64,000 nucleotides of DNA from an uncultured Alphaproteobacteria bacterium (lineage in GTDB: Bacteria > Pseudomonadota > Alphaproteobacteria > Micavibrionales > Micavibrionaceae): positions 6,101 to 70,100 of the forward strand of contig CAMLJM010000014.1 in assembly GCA_946480475.1 (NCBI GenBank), written 5' to 3'. Shown here in pieces: positions 29,264 to 36,207 of the stretch (within the stretch, counting starts at the first letter, position 1; the number at the start of each line of letters is the position of its first letter). Made by a program: the position numbers and the translations under genes. The notes beneath the pieces were generated by a model, which made no database searches, was not told the DNA's origin, and saw only the letters and a program-made list of their open reading frames with translations.

Positions 29264-30160
29264 ATGACACTGCATGCGTTCTCTCAATTTCTCAACGATC
29301 GCAAACTGGTGATTTTCCCCGGTGCGATGGGGACTGAATTACAGCGCCGCGGTTACAAAACAACCTTGCCCTTATGGTCTGCTACAGCCAATACTGATGC
29401 TTTCGATCTGGTACGGCAGATACATGCAGACTATCTGAATGCAGGTGCGGATATTGCAATTACCAATACGTTCCGCACTACGCCGCGTACCTATGCCAAG
29501 ACTAATCAGAGCAGGCAGATTGCGTATGATGCGCTTAGAAGATCGGTTGAGGCTTCAAAGGCAGCTGTGGGCGCGGTGAAAGATCGGCCAACATTCGTGG
29601 CAGGTTCCTTTGCGCCTCTTGAGGATTGTTATGAGCCTGACCTCGTACCTGGAGATCAGCAATTAGCGGATGAACATGGCGAATTGGCGGAATGGCTGGC
29701 CGATTCTGGTTCCGATCTTCTCCTCCCGGAGACAGTCAATGCGGGGCGCGAAGCCGTAGCTATGGCGCGCGCTGCATCTGCTACAGGCTTACCTTTTATT
29801 ATCAGTTTTGTCGTGAATGCTGACGGCAGCCTGCTGGATGGGACATCCTTGTCCGATGCTATTGCGCTGACAAACCTGCCCGGACGCGAGGCTGTTATGC
29901 TGAATTGCCGACCGATCGATATATTGGTTCCTGCTTTTGACAAGTTGACGGAAGTTTATGATGGCCATATGGGGGTTTATCCTAACGGCCTTGGCCATCC
30001 CCATCCCGATCAGGGCTGGGTTTTTGAAGAGAATAGCGACAGCATTCAGAAGTATGTTTCAGCAGCCTTGTCCTGGAAAGATGCGGGGGCACGTATCATT
30101 GGCGGTTGCTGTGGCACAACGCCTGCTTATCTACAGGCGTTATCAAAGGCCGTCGTGTGA
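29264..30160 (+). CDS. mmuM: Homocysteine S-methyltransferase (MmuM-like)
   Basis: About 298 residues from the ATG at 29264, which is preceded by AAGGA overlapping the stop of the upstream gene. The barrel fold is recognised by FPGAMGTELQRRG at the start, ITNTFRTTP, GSFAP, and the zinc-binding Cys in VMLNCRP plus Cys282-Cys283 in GGCCGTTP. It transfers a methyl group from S-methylmethionine (or SAM) to homocysteine, giving methionine. Pairing with the MMT-like gene 10 bp upstream points to S-methylmethionine as the substrate. Confidence 0.92.
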   Translation: MTLHAFSQFLNDRKLVIFPGAMGTELQRRGYKTTLPLWSATANTDAFDLVRQIHADYLNAGADIAITNTFRTTPRTYAKTNQSRQIAYDALRRSVEASKAAVGAVKDRPTFVAGSFAPLEDCYEPDLVPGDQQLADEHGELAEWLADSGSDLLLPETVNAGREAVAMARAASATGLPFIISFVVNADGSLLDGTSLSDAIALTNLPGREAVMLNCRPIDILVPAFDKLTEVYDGHMGVYPNGLGHPHPDQGWVFEENSDSIQKYVSAALSWKDAGARIIGGCCGTTPAYLQALSKAVV

Positions 30161-30182
30161 TGGGCGCCTGTTGAGAAGCTTT

Positions 30183-31607
30183 CTAGCTCGCTTTTCCCAG
30201 AAGCGCTGAAACGATATTCTCGTGCCGGAACTTATGGATGGTATCAGGCTGGGGCACCGGATCGTGGATAGCGGTTCCCCCCAGATAGTCAAACCCAGCG
30301 CAAACAGATGATGTTGTAAGACTTAACGAAGACACGCCCAAGACAAACGTATGAGCAATTTTGTGAGATTTCGCTGCCGTACTGAAGCTATTAAGCACAG
30401 CCAGTACCTGTTGTTCCGGGGTATCCTTATCAATACAAATGCCAATACCATCCAGTCCCATGGCCTTTAATGCCTGATAATGGATGCCCTGTTTGAGGGG
30501 GACTTCCGTGAAGAACAAACGACAATGTCCCTTTAAGGCAGCCAGGAACCAATAGGCGTCCTTAGCGCCTAGCTCGTTGTCCGGTTTCAGAATCAAAAGT
30601 ATAAGGAACTGTCTTTGCGCCAAAGGTATATTAAACAGACTTTGCTTGTATGCTTCATAACTCTCAAACCCAAAAAGCGTTTCGTAACGTACAGGACATA
30701 CAACAAGGAGTTTTCTTTGTTCTGCTTCCATTCGTGAAAGCTCTTTTTTAATATGCGCGAGCGTCTGTAAATCAGCAGCAACCTGTGATTCCGGAGATAG
30801 TTTCCGATAGATATCTTTATGTTGTTCCAATAGATCTTTTTGGGAATTTTGCTGTGACGCAAAACATATATAGGTCGTTAATGCGCCTCTTTTGACATCC
30901 CAAAGGGGCATGTAAGAGAATGTAAGCTGGCCCGGATTTTTAAAATCTTTCAGATTCTTTGCATTAGGTTTGTATGCGCCTGATTCTATCTCAGTCTTCG
31001 CATAGACAGCCGAGTAATCTTCCGGCGGTGAATCAAATGTAGGATTAACGACAGTTTCAATCGGCTCCGCTACGAAAGCGTCAAGGAAGTCAGAAAAATC
31101 AAGGCTTGATAGTGTCTCTGTGCGGGTTTGCCTGACACTTTCCCTGATTTCAATTTCTCTAAGGGCTTCCTCATCGAGTAAGAAGAGGCGTCGCCTTACT
31201 TCTTCAGCGATCAGGCTTGCTTTTGCTTCACTGGCAGACAGATCGGCGTTGGCAAAGATAATGACATAGGTATCATCGGTGTATCGGATAAAGAGGTCAT
31301 TAGGGCTAATGTTCTCTTTTATGACGGTTTCCGTTGTTTCATAGACGATTTCGCAGAGGCCCTGCCAGCGTTTTCCCATTTTCTTTTTGATGTTCGCAAG
31401 CCCGATAAGTTGCAATTTTCCGGATGTCAGCAACTCCCGCTTCTTGAAGAGCTGCTCACAGAGCGCTCGCAAGGCCTGCTGCTTTTCAGGGCTGAGGTTG
31501 CGTGATTTGGGTGCGTGAATGCGGCTGACATGTGATTTGCGCCACGGCAGGAAGCGATTCAGGTAAGGGCCTAATTTCTTGAACAGGCGCATGTCTCTTT
31601 TATTCAT
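30183..31607 (-). CDS. Degenerate GGDEF/EAL-like signalling protein
   Basis: A 474-residue cytoplasmic protein. Residues about 55-150 look like a degenerate GGDEF domain (SPNDLFIRYTDDTYVIIFAN resembles the region before GGDEF, but the GGDEF motif itself is missing). The last 180 residues look like an EAL domain without its catalytic residues (ALKAMGLDGIGI, then FDYLGGTAIHDPV in place of the usual closing segment). It is probably not an active cyclase or phosphodiesterase and may bind a ligand or protein. It ends a three-gene unit with two response regulators (11 and 21 bp gaps), which suggests it is part of their output. Confidence 0.6.
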   Translation of the reverse strand: MNKRDMRLFKKLGPYLNRFLPWRKSHVSRIHAPKSRNLSPEKQQALRALCEQLFKKRELLTSGKLQLIGLANIKKKMGKRWQGLCEIVYETTETVIKENISPNDLFIRYTDDTYVIIFANADLSASEAKASLIAEEVRRRLFLLDEEALREIEIRESVRQTRTETLSSLDFSDFLDAFVAEPIETVVNPTFDSPPEDYSAVYAKTEIESGAYKPNAKNLKDFKNPGQLTFSYMPLWDVKRGALTTYICFASQQNSQKDLLEQHKDIYRKLSPESQVAADLQTLAHIKKELSRMEAEQRKLLVVCPVRYETLFGFESYEAYKQSLFNIPLAQRQFLILLILKPDNELGAKDAYWFLAALKGHCRLFFTEVPLKQGIHYQALKAMGLDGIGICIDKDTPEQQVLAVLNSFSTAAKSHKIAHTFVLGVSSLSLTTSSVCAGFDYLGGTAIHDPVPQPDTIHKFRHENIVSALLGKAS

Positions 31608-31618
31608 ATAAGCCTTGG

Positions 31619-32011
31619 TTAGCGATGTAAAAGAGCCTTGATTGCTCCCAGAAGTTCATCGGGTTTAAAGGGTTTGCTTAGGACCATATCCGCCCCCATT
31701 GTCTTTGCCAGATTCAAGAAGCTCATATTCTGAGTGCTTCCGCCACCTGACATAGCGATAATCTTTACAGCATTATTGCTGCCTTTTATTTCGGAAATAG
31801 TTTCTAATCCCTCTTTATCAGGCATTAACAGATCAGTGATGACAATGGATGGGCGTTCCTTCTTGAACTGCACCAACCCCTGTACGCCGTTTTCGGCTTC
31901 AATGACATTACATTCCATTTTTTTAAGAATGTTTTTGCATGTCAGTCTGATGAGTTCGTCATCGTCAATAATAAGAATCTTAGGTGGTGTTGTATTTGTT
32001 TGTCCTAGCAT
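31619..32011 (-). CDS. Single-domain response regulator (CheY-like)
   Basis: A 130-residue receiver domain with no output domain. The acidic pocket is in LIIDDDE (about 14-20), the phosphorylated Asp in VITDLLMP (near 60), Ser in AMSGGG, and the Lys in SKPF (near 112), so the domain looks functional. It lies between a second receiver gene and the degenerate GGDEF/EAL gene. No histidine kinase is in the window. Confidence 0.9.
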   Translation of the reverse strand: MLGQTNTTPPKILIIDDDELIRLTCKNILKKMECNVIEAENGVQGLVQFKKERPSIVITDLLMPDKEGLETISEIKGSNNAVKIIAMSGGGSTQNMSFLNLAKTMGADMVLSKPFKPDELLGAIKALLHR

Positions 32012-32032
32012 CAGCGTATCCTGTTTCTATGA

Positions 32033-32488
32033 TTAATTAGTGGGGTTGCCGTATTTACTCAGTACGTTTTGTAGATTGTCAAAAACATCCTCATCCGCAA
32101 CCTTACAGGTTTTATTATAAATCATTCGATCAATAGCTGCTTGTATTCCTGATTCCAGATCAATCTTTGAGAAGGGTTTAGCCAGAGTATAATCCGAGTA
32201 TAAATTTGCGAAAGCGACATAATCAGTGACAGCATTCCCCGTGCCGCCTGTCATAGCCAGTACAGGCATGTCCGGATTCATGTTCTTGATTTGCTTAATA
32301 AGCTTCGTGCCATCTTCGCCGGGCATGACAATATCTGTGATTACCAGATCAATATCGGGGTGCATAACGAAAATATTCAGGGCGTCTGTTGTATCAAAGG
32401 CATGTTCTATTTCACATCCCTGCGACATCAGGACGCTGCCTATCATTTCATGTATCAGTTTATCGTCATCAACGATCAGTATTTTCAT
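32033..32488 (-). CDS. Single-domain response regulator
   Basis: A 151-residue receiver with all key residues: acidic pair in LIVDDDK (5-11), Asp in VITDIVMP (near 53), Thr in AMTGGT, Lys in AKPF (near 104). An extra C-terminal helix of about 30 residues contains one Cys. It is the first gene of the three-gene unit, and the 208 bp upstream of it hold its promoter, though no site stood out. Confidence 0.9.
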   Translation of the reverse strand: MKILIVDDDKLIHEMIGSVLMSQGCEIEHAFDTTDALNIFVMHPDIDLVITDIVMPGEDGTKLIKQIKNMNPDMPVLAMTGGTGNAVTDYVAFANLYSDYTLAKPFSKIDLESGIQAAIDRMIYNKTCKVADEDVFDNLQNVLSKYGNPTN

Positions 32489-32696
32489 TTACTCGTTTCC
32501 CCGGCATCTCCGGAACCCGTTATTAATTTTATATGAGAAACACTGTAATTCGGGTTAAGAAACGCAGTAAGCTATTAAAGACTACATATCTAAAGGTTAG
32601 GTTTTAGCAATGTTAATATATTGTTTTTCCAAGAAAATTGCACTTCCTCAGTTTCGAGTGAATATAATGGTATTCTGGTAGTGATTAACGGGGGCA

Positions 32697-33287
32697 TTAT
32701 ATAATCCCTTCTACAAGCCCCAGCTCTTTGCATTCCTTAGCAGAAATATACCAGTTCGACATAGCGCGCTTCATAATATCATCAGCCGTTAATGTGCTGC
32801 CTATGGCTAGCGCCTTGAAGTTTTCTTTTTCGATTTTCTGCCCTGTTTCAAACTGAGAGATCAATTCCCGAGCAGTATGGATGCAGTTGCTTAACGCTCC
32901 TGAGAATTTGACTTCTTTATCCATGCGCCTTTCATGAATCATGATCATTGTCTCTTTCGTTAAAAAGCGTCTTTCTTTTTTGAAGGCGGAAAGAATAACG
33001 ATTCCTGCTGAATAGACAGATGTTTTCCCGAGGAAATATATTTCACGCTTCAGGTTCTCACTACAAATTCTAATCTCATGAGCAATGCGGCGGGCGGCAT
33101 CAGCCTCGCCGCCAACTGTCCCCAGTTCCAGAATAATGGGGCCGTCCTTTTGCAGCGCCTGATCGAGTTGTTCAAGGAAACTTGAGACTGTCTCGTTGTC
33201 AATGTCACCCCATAATCTAATATCGGCTGCTAAACTAGGGAGTTCTTCGCGCTTCATTTCTGCATGTGTACTAACTTTTTTGTTCAT
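32697..33287 (-). CDS. ClpP-like serine protease
   Basis: About 196 residues from the ATG at 33287 (MNKKVST), which follows a GAGGTC ribosome-binding site; the frame runs 16 codons further upstream. The ClpP/crotonase-like fold shows in LGTVGGEADAARRIA, the nucleophile Ser in SVYSAGIVIL, the catalytic His in MIMIHERRM, and the closing region ISAKECKELGLVEGII. It is shorter than housekeeping ClpP and divergent, so it is an alternative protease rather than the main ClpP. It lies behind a 37-residue charged-peptide gene and a terminator-like hairpin, downstream of an EcfG-type promoter. A stress role is inferred from that. Confidence 0.8.
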   Translation of the reverse strand: MNKKVSTHAEMKREELPSLAADIRLWGDIDNETVSSFLEQLDQALQKDGPIILELGTVGGEADAARRIAHEIRICSENLKREIYFLGKTSVYSAGIVILSAFKKERRFLTKETMIMIHERRMDKEVKFSGALSNCIHTARELISQFETGQKIEKENFKALAIGSTLTADDIMKRAMSNWYISAKECKELGLVEGII

Positions 33288-33299
33288 AGTGACCTCATT

Positions 33300-33327
33300 C
33301 AAAAAGAACGGAGCCCTAAAGCTCCGT
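33300..33327 (-). terminator. Terminator-like hairpin between the charged-peptide gene and the ClpP-like gene
   Basis: A 7-bp perfect stem (ACGGAGC/GCTCCGT, 33308-33327) with a 6-nt loop, followed on the minus strand by TTCTTTTTG. It looks like a weak intrinsic terminator or attenuator 13-40 bp upstream of the ClpP-like start codon. Confidence 0.55.
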
Positions 33328-33343
33328 ACTCTCATGCAAGAAA

Positions 33344-33457
33344 TTATTGGCGTTGTTTTTGTTTTTCCTTCTCACGCTCTCTTTCTTTTTCCCGTTCTCT
33401 TTCTTTTTCTTTTTCCCTCTGATCTTGGTTCTGATTTTGATTTTCGTTTGTCATCAT
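33344..33457 (-). CDS. 37-residue highly charged peptide (Lys/Glu/Arg/Gln repeats)
   Basis: A short gene with a near-ideal AAGGAGGA ribosome-binding site 5 bp before the ATG. The peptide starts with alternating Asn/Gln and then runs in Glu/Lys/Arg pairs from about residue 14 to 31, ending in Gln/Lys/Arg. It would be a single charged helix with no hydrophobic residues. An EcfG-type promoter lies upstream. It could act as a leader for the ClpP-like gene or be a stress peptide of its own. No family is known to me. Confidence 0.55.
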   Translation of the reverse strand: MMTNENQNQNQDQREKEKEREREKEREREKEKQKQRQ

Positions 33458-33490
33458 GTCCTCCTTAGGGTTTTTTGATGTAGTTGACCT

Positions 33491-33515
33491 AACTGCCGAG
33501 CAGGAAAGTCGTTCC
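33491..33515 (-). promoter_or_regulatory. EcfG-type general stress promoter upstream of the charged-peptide/ClpP-like genes
   Basis: On the minus strand GGAAC is followed by 16 bp and AGTT. The alphaproteobacterial EcfG consensus is GGAAC-N16/17-CGTT. The expected start near 33485 leaves about 28 nt before the strong ribosome-binding site and ATG at 33457. Confidence 0.6.
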
Positions 33516-33581
33516 TGTTAAAATTGTAAAAATAAAACGGAACGAACTGGAAATGAGAGTGGTGAAAAGTAGAAGTTTATA

Positions 33582-33794
33582 TCAATCATATTTTCTGTGA
33601 CCTTCAGGCGTCGTAATTGCCCCTCCGGCTTCCTGGTCAGTGCCAATGGGTGCGGCAGCCGGATCAGGGATGAATTCATCATTCCTGGTCTGATGTCTTT
33701 TACGGATAAATTTTTGCCAGCCACCCTCTTTGGCGGCTATTTCTTTGCGTGAGGGTTGGTGCGATGCAATATGTTGATTTGATCTGTCTTTCAT
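33582..33794 (-). CDS. Small hydrophilic protein, stress-promoter associated
   Basis: A 70-residue polar protein rich in Lys, Arg, Gln and Gly, with no hydrophobic segment and a Pro/Ala/Gly-rich second half, likely disordered. An EcfG-type promoter lies so close that the transcript would start only a few bases before the ATG. There is no clear ribosome-binding site, so a leaderless mRNA is possible. No family recognised. Confidence 0.55.
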   Translation of the reverse strand: MKDRSNQHIASHQPSRKEIAAKEGGWQKFIRKRHQTRNDEFIPDPAAAPIGTDQEAGGAITTPEGHRKYD

Positions 33795-33802
33795 ACTTAT
33801 CT

Positions 33803-33827
33803 AACAGAGCGGGCATATTCAGGTTCC
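33803..33827 (-). promoter_or_regulatory. EcfG-type promoter, leftward of a divergent pair
   Basis: Minus-strand GGAAC-N16-TGTT, ending 9 bp before the ATG at 33794. Its -35 element lies back to back with the -35 of the rightward promoter (5 bp apart). Confidence 0.55.
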
Positions 33828-33832
33828 GTGTG

Positions 33833-33857
33833 GGAACTTATATAAAAAAGATAAGTT
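33833..33857 (+). promoter_or_regulatory. EcfG-type promoter, rightward of a divergent pair
   Basis: GGAAC-N16-AGTT, ending directly before an ATG at 33858. Transcription would start downstream of that ATG, which supports 33879 as the real start of the next gene. Confidence 0.55.
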
Positions 33858-33878
33858 ATGACTCTGAAAGGACGTATC

Positions 33879-34061
33879 ATGCCCGGAAGAAAAATCCCTA
33901 CCGCACAAGCGGCGCATCGTCGGCGTAAAGATTCTGAAACCATCAGTGATAGTAAAGGCCGGAAACAATATAAGAATCCACAAAACCCTGGCGGATTTGA
34001 AAGTGCTGACGATGCAAAGACGTTAAATAATCTGCGTTCCAGGCATGGTGATCAGAATTGA
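33879..34061 (+). CDS. Small basic hydrophilic protein, stress-promoter associated
   Basis: A 60-residue basic, polar protein (MPGRKIPTAQAAHRRRKDSE at the start) with Gly/Asn/Pro in the middle and no hydrophobic segment. I chose the ATG at 33879 because AAAGGA lies 6 bp upstream and the frame's earlier ATG at 33858 abuts the promoter's -10. No family recognised. With its divergent neighbour it forms a pair of small, probably disordered proteins. Confidence 0.55.
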   Translation: MPGRKIPTAQAAHRRRKDSETISDSKGRKQYKNPQNPGGFESADDAKTLNNLRSRHGDQN

Positions 34062-34157
34062 TTTTGTTCTACATAATAACTTCGAATCGGAGATTTTTAG
34101 CGGTTCGCGATCATGAAATCAAACCAATAAGTGGAGTTGCGGCGCGACAATTCCTTT

Positions 34158-35414
34158 CTAGAATTTTGTAGCCAGAGTAAACCAGATCTTTTGTGTATCA
34201 GTAAAAAGGTCTTCTGCATTATAGTCGGCATATTTCAAAGAAATTGACCATTCTTTAAAAGGGTAGGTATCCTGCTCAGTCTTGAAGGTTCTGCTGGCCT
34301 GGAGATTCCATTCTGATCCATAATTGCTATTGGTATTCCCTGCATCATACTCATGATAGGCAATATCCAGAACCGTATTATCAAGCCAGCGGCCTGCGCC
34401 ACTCACTTTATAGGAAATTTTGGCATATTTATCCTCAAGGCCATTTGCTGGTGTCGTTAAGAATTTATCGGTCCAACCATTGAAAGCATGCAGAGTTGCA
34501 AGCGGTGTCTGGAAGGCGGCGGCACCGTCGCCACCAAGAGATTCGTAACCCAAACCTAAAGACCATCCATCACATTTAAGGGCAGGGCTAAGATGATAGT
34601 AAGATTCATCGTAGTCGGCTGTGCTATTGCCGTGATTGCTTTGCGTTGCAGCTTCGGCTTCATAACTTAGCTTCCATTTATCGTTCAGTATTGTTTCGCC
34701 GGTCAGGCGAAGGCCGAGAGTGCGCGAAGACGATGTGGGTGCGAGATCAAAATCCATCCAATAACCATAGCCTGTCACGCTTAACCATGGAGCATAGTTA
34801 TAAGTAGCATGGGCGATGTGAACTGGCCCGTCCCAGTTGCCCTGAGGGTGATCGTTGCCAAATATACGGTTGACTGTGCGGATATAGGCGTACATCAGGC
34901 TGAGATCTTTTACGCTTTTATTTTCTACCGAGAGCGCATCGAAAGTTTGATCGTTCTGGCGCCAGCCGACCGATCCTATGAAGCGCTGATTATCTAGATT
35001 GATAACCTGACGTCCTGCCTTGATAGTTGTGTCTGGCAGTCCTGTCCATGACAACCATAGCTGGTTCATTTCCCCTGTTTCCGGATCTGCGATAAGCGGG
35101 TATTGCGTAAGTCCATTCAATCCGTCGTTATAATGATCGTCACCCAGATTGGCGACGAGATCGCTTTCAATCAGCGCTTGGAAGTTTTGATATATACCTG
35201 TTTTAAATCCGGTACGAACTCTAAGAGTCGAGGCATGGGCCTCTGCCGTTATCGGTGCCGGACCATCTTGATCAACACTCTCATAACGATAACGGATATC
35301 ACCATAAAAGATGCCCTTTGTGATTAAATCGGAAGAATCGCCAGCTTGAGCTTGGGCTACAGGCGCTAGAATGGATGCCGCAAGACAGAGCAGCAGAAAA
35401 ATTTTATATGCCAT
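34158..35414 (-). CDS. Outer-membrane porin, alginate-export-like beta barrel
   Basis: A 418-residue protein with a signal peptide (cleavage after AQAQA) and a run of amphipathic strands ending in the aromatic C-terminus (WFTLATKF) of outer-membrane barrels. The pattern YGDIRYRYESVDQ, KAGRQVINLDNQRFIGSVGWRQNDQTFDA and later LDIAYHEYDA resembles the alginate-export (AlgE-type) porin family. A perfect FNR/Dnr box lies about 74 bp before the ATG with a TCTAGT -10 at the expected distance. Expression under anaerobic or nitrate conditions is therefore likely; the substrate is unknown. Confidence 0.82.
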   Translation of the reverse strand: MAYKIFLLLCLAASILAPVAQAQAGDSSDLITKGIFYGDIRYRYESVDQDGPAPITAEAHASTLRVRTGFKTGIYQNFQALIESDLVANLGDDHYNDGLNGLTQYPLIADPETGEMNQLWLSWTGLPDTTIKAGRQVINLDNQRFIGSVGWRQNDQTFDALSVENKSVKDLSLMYAYIRTVNRIFGNDHPQGNWDGPVHIAHATYNYAPWLSVTGYGYWMDFDLAPTSSSRTLGLRLTGETILNDKWKLSYEAEAATQSNHGNSTADYDESYYHLSPALKCDGWSLGLGYESLGGDGAAAFQTPLATLHAFNGWTDKFLTTPANGLEDKYAKISYKVSGAGRWLDNTVLDIAYHEYDAGNTNSNYGSEWNLQASRTFKTEQDTYPFKEWSISLKYADYNAEDLFTDTQKIWFTLATKF

Positions 35415-35480
35415 AATCGAATTGTCCCTAGTGATAAGAAAAGACTTATGACACTAGACCGCATATTCTTGATTACTGAT

Positions 35481-35494
35481 TTGATCCAAATCAA
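35481..35494 (-). promoter_or_regulatory. FNR/Dnr box upstream of the porin gene
   Basis: TTGATccaaATCAA, a perfect match. Its centre would be at about -41.5 for a start near 35446, with a plausible -10 (TCTAGT) in between. Confidence 0.8.
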
Positions 35495-35508
35495 GTTCTG
35501 CGATTCAA

Positions 35509-36207
35509 TCAAAAATTTCGGAAATCTATCTGGAACTTCCGGGGAGGTTGCAAAGACATTATATCAAGCGTGCGTTTTTGCGGTGGCAAAGATTTGAGTG
35601 TCGGGCGGTTATTATCGGCGCAAAAATTCTGTATATAGTAGGTACCGGAGTATCCGCGCTTATCAAGGTCGTTCATAATCTCTTCAATATCCGTCTCATC
35701 CATCAACTCCGTATGAACGGTCGTCCTGATCTCAAAAGGGATTTTATTCTGATTGCAAAGCAAATGGAGTGTCCTTGAGAAATCGTTGAATTTATGAACG
35801 CCTGTGACAGCCTTAAACTTGTGCGGCGGGGCTTTATAATCCAGCGCAATATAATCAAGAAAACCATCATCAAGAAAATTCTGGATGATGTCTGGGCGCA
35901 ACCCGTTGGTATCAAGTTTGACGGCATAGCCGAGCCGCCTTATTTCCATGATGAACCCAGGCAAGCCCGGATAATTTGAGGCTTCCCCTCCGGAAAGCAC
36001 AACGCCATCCAGCAACCCTTGTCTCTTTCTGAGGAAATCCAGCACCTGCTTTATTTCGCCGCGGCCCTTGCCTTTGACGATTTGCGGGTTGTGGCAATAC
36101 CCGCAGCGCATATTGCATCCTGAGAACCAGATAATGCACGCCGTTCGCCTCGGAAAATCCAGCATGGTGAACGGCGTGACACTATAGATCGGTAGGATAT
36201 CAGACAT
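35509..36207 (-). CDS. nrdG: Anaerobic ribonucleotide reductase activating enzyme
   Basis: A radical-SAM activase of about 232 residues that generates the glycyl radical on NrdD. The start is the ATG at 36207 (MSDILPIYS), overlapping the end of nrdD by 8 bp; the frame's upstream part lies inside nrdD. The iron-sulfur motif is CNMRCGYC (CxxxCxxC), followed by VVLSGGEASNYP. It is of the type often annotated as pyruvate-formate-lyase-activating-like NrdG. The overlap shows translational coupling with its substrate protein. Confidence 0.93.
   Translation of the reverse strand: MSDILPIYSVTPFTMLDFPRRTACIIWFSGCNMRCGYCHNPQIVKGKGRGEIKQVLDFLRKRQGLLDGVVLSGGEASNYPGLPGFIMEIRRLGYAVKLDTNGLRPDIIQNFLDDGFLDYIALDYKAPPHKFKAVTGVHKFNDFSRTLHLLCNQNKIPFEIRTTVHTELMDETDIEEIMNDLDKRGYSGTYYIQNFCADNNRPTLKSLPPQKRTLDIMSLQPPRKFQIDFRNF

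Noticed and set aside
33858..33878. Start of the small basic protein at 33858.
   Set aside because: That ATG abuts the -10 element of the predicted promoter, so it would not be transcribed; 33879 has AAAGGA upstream.
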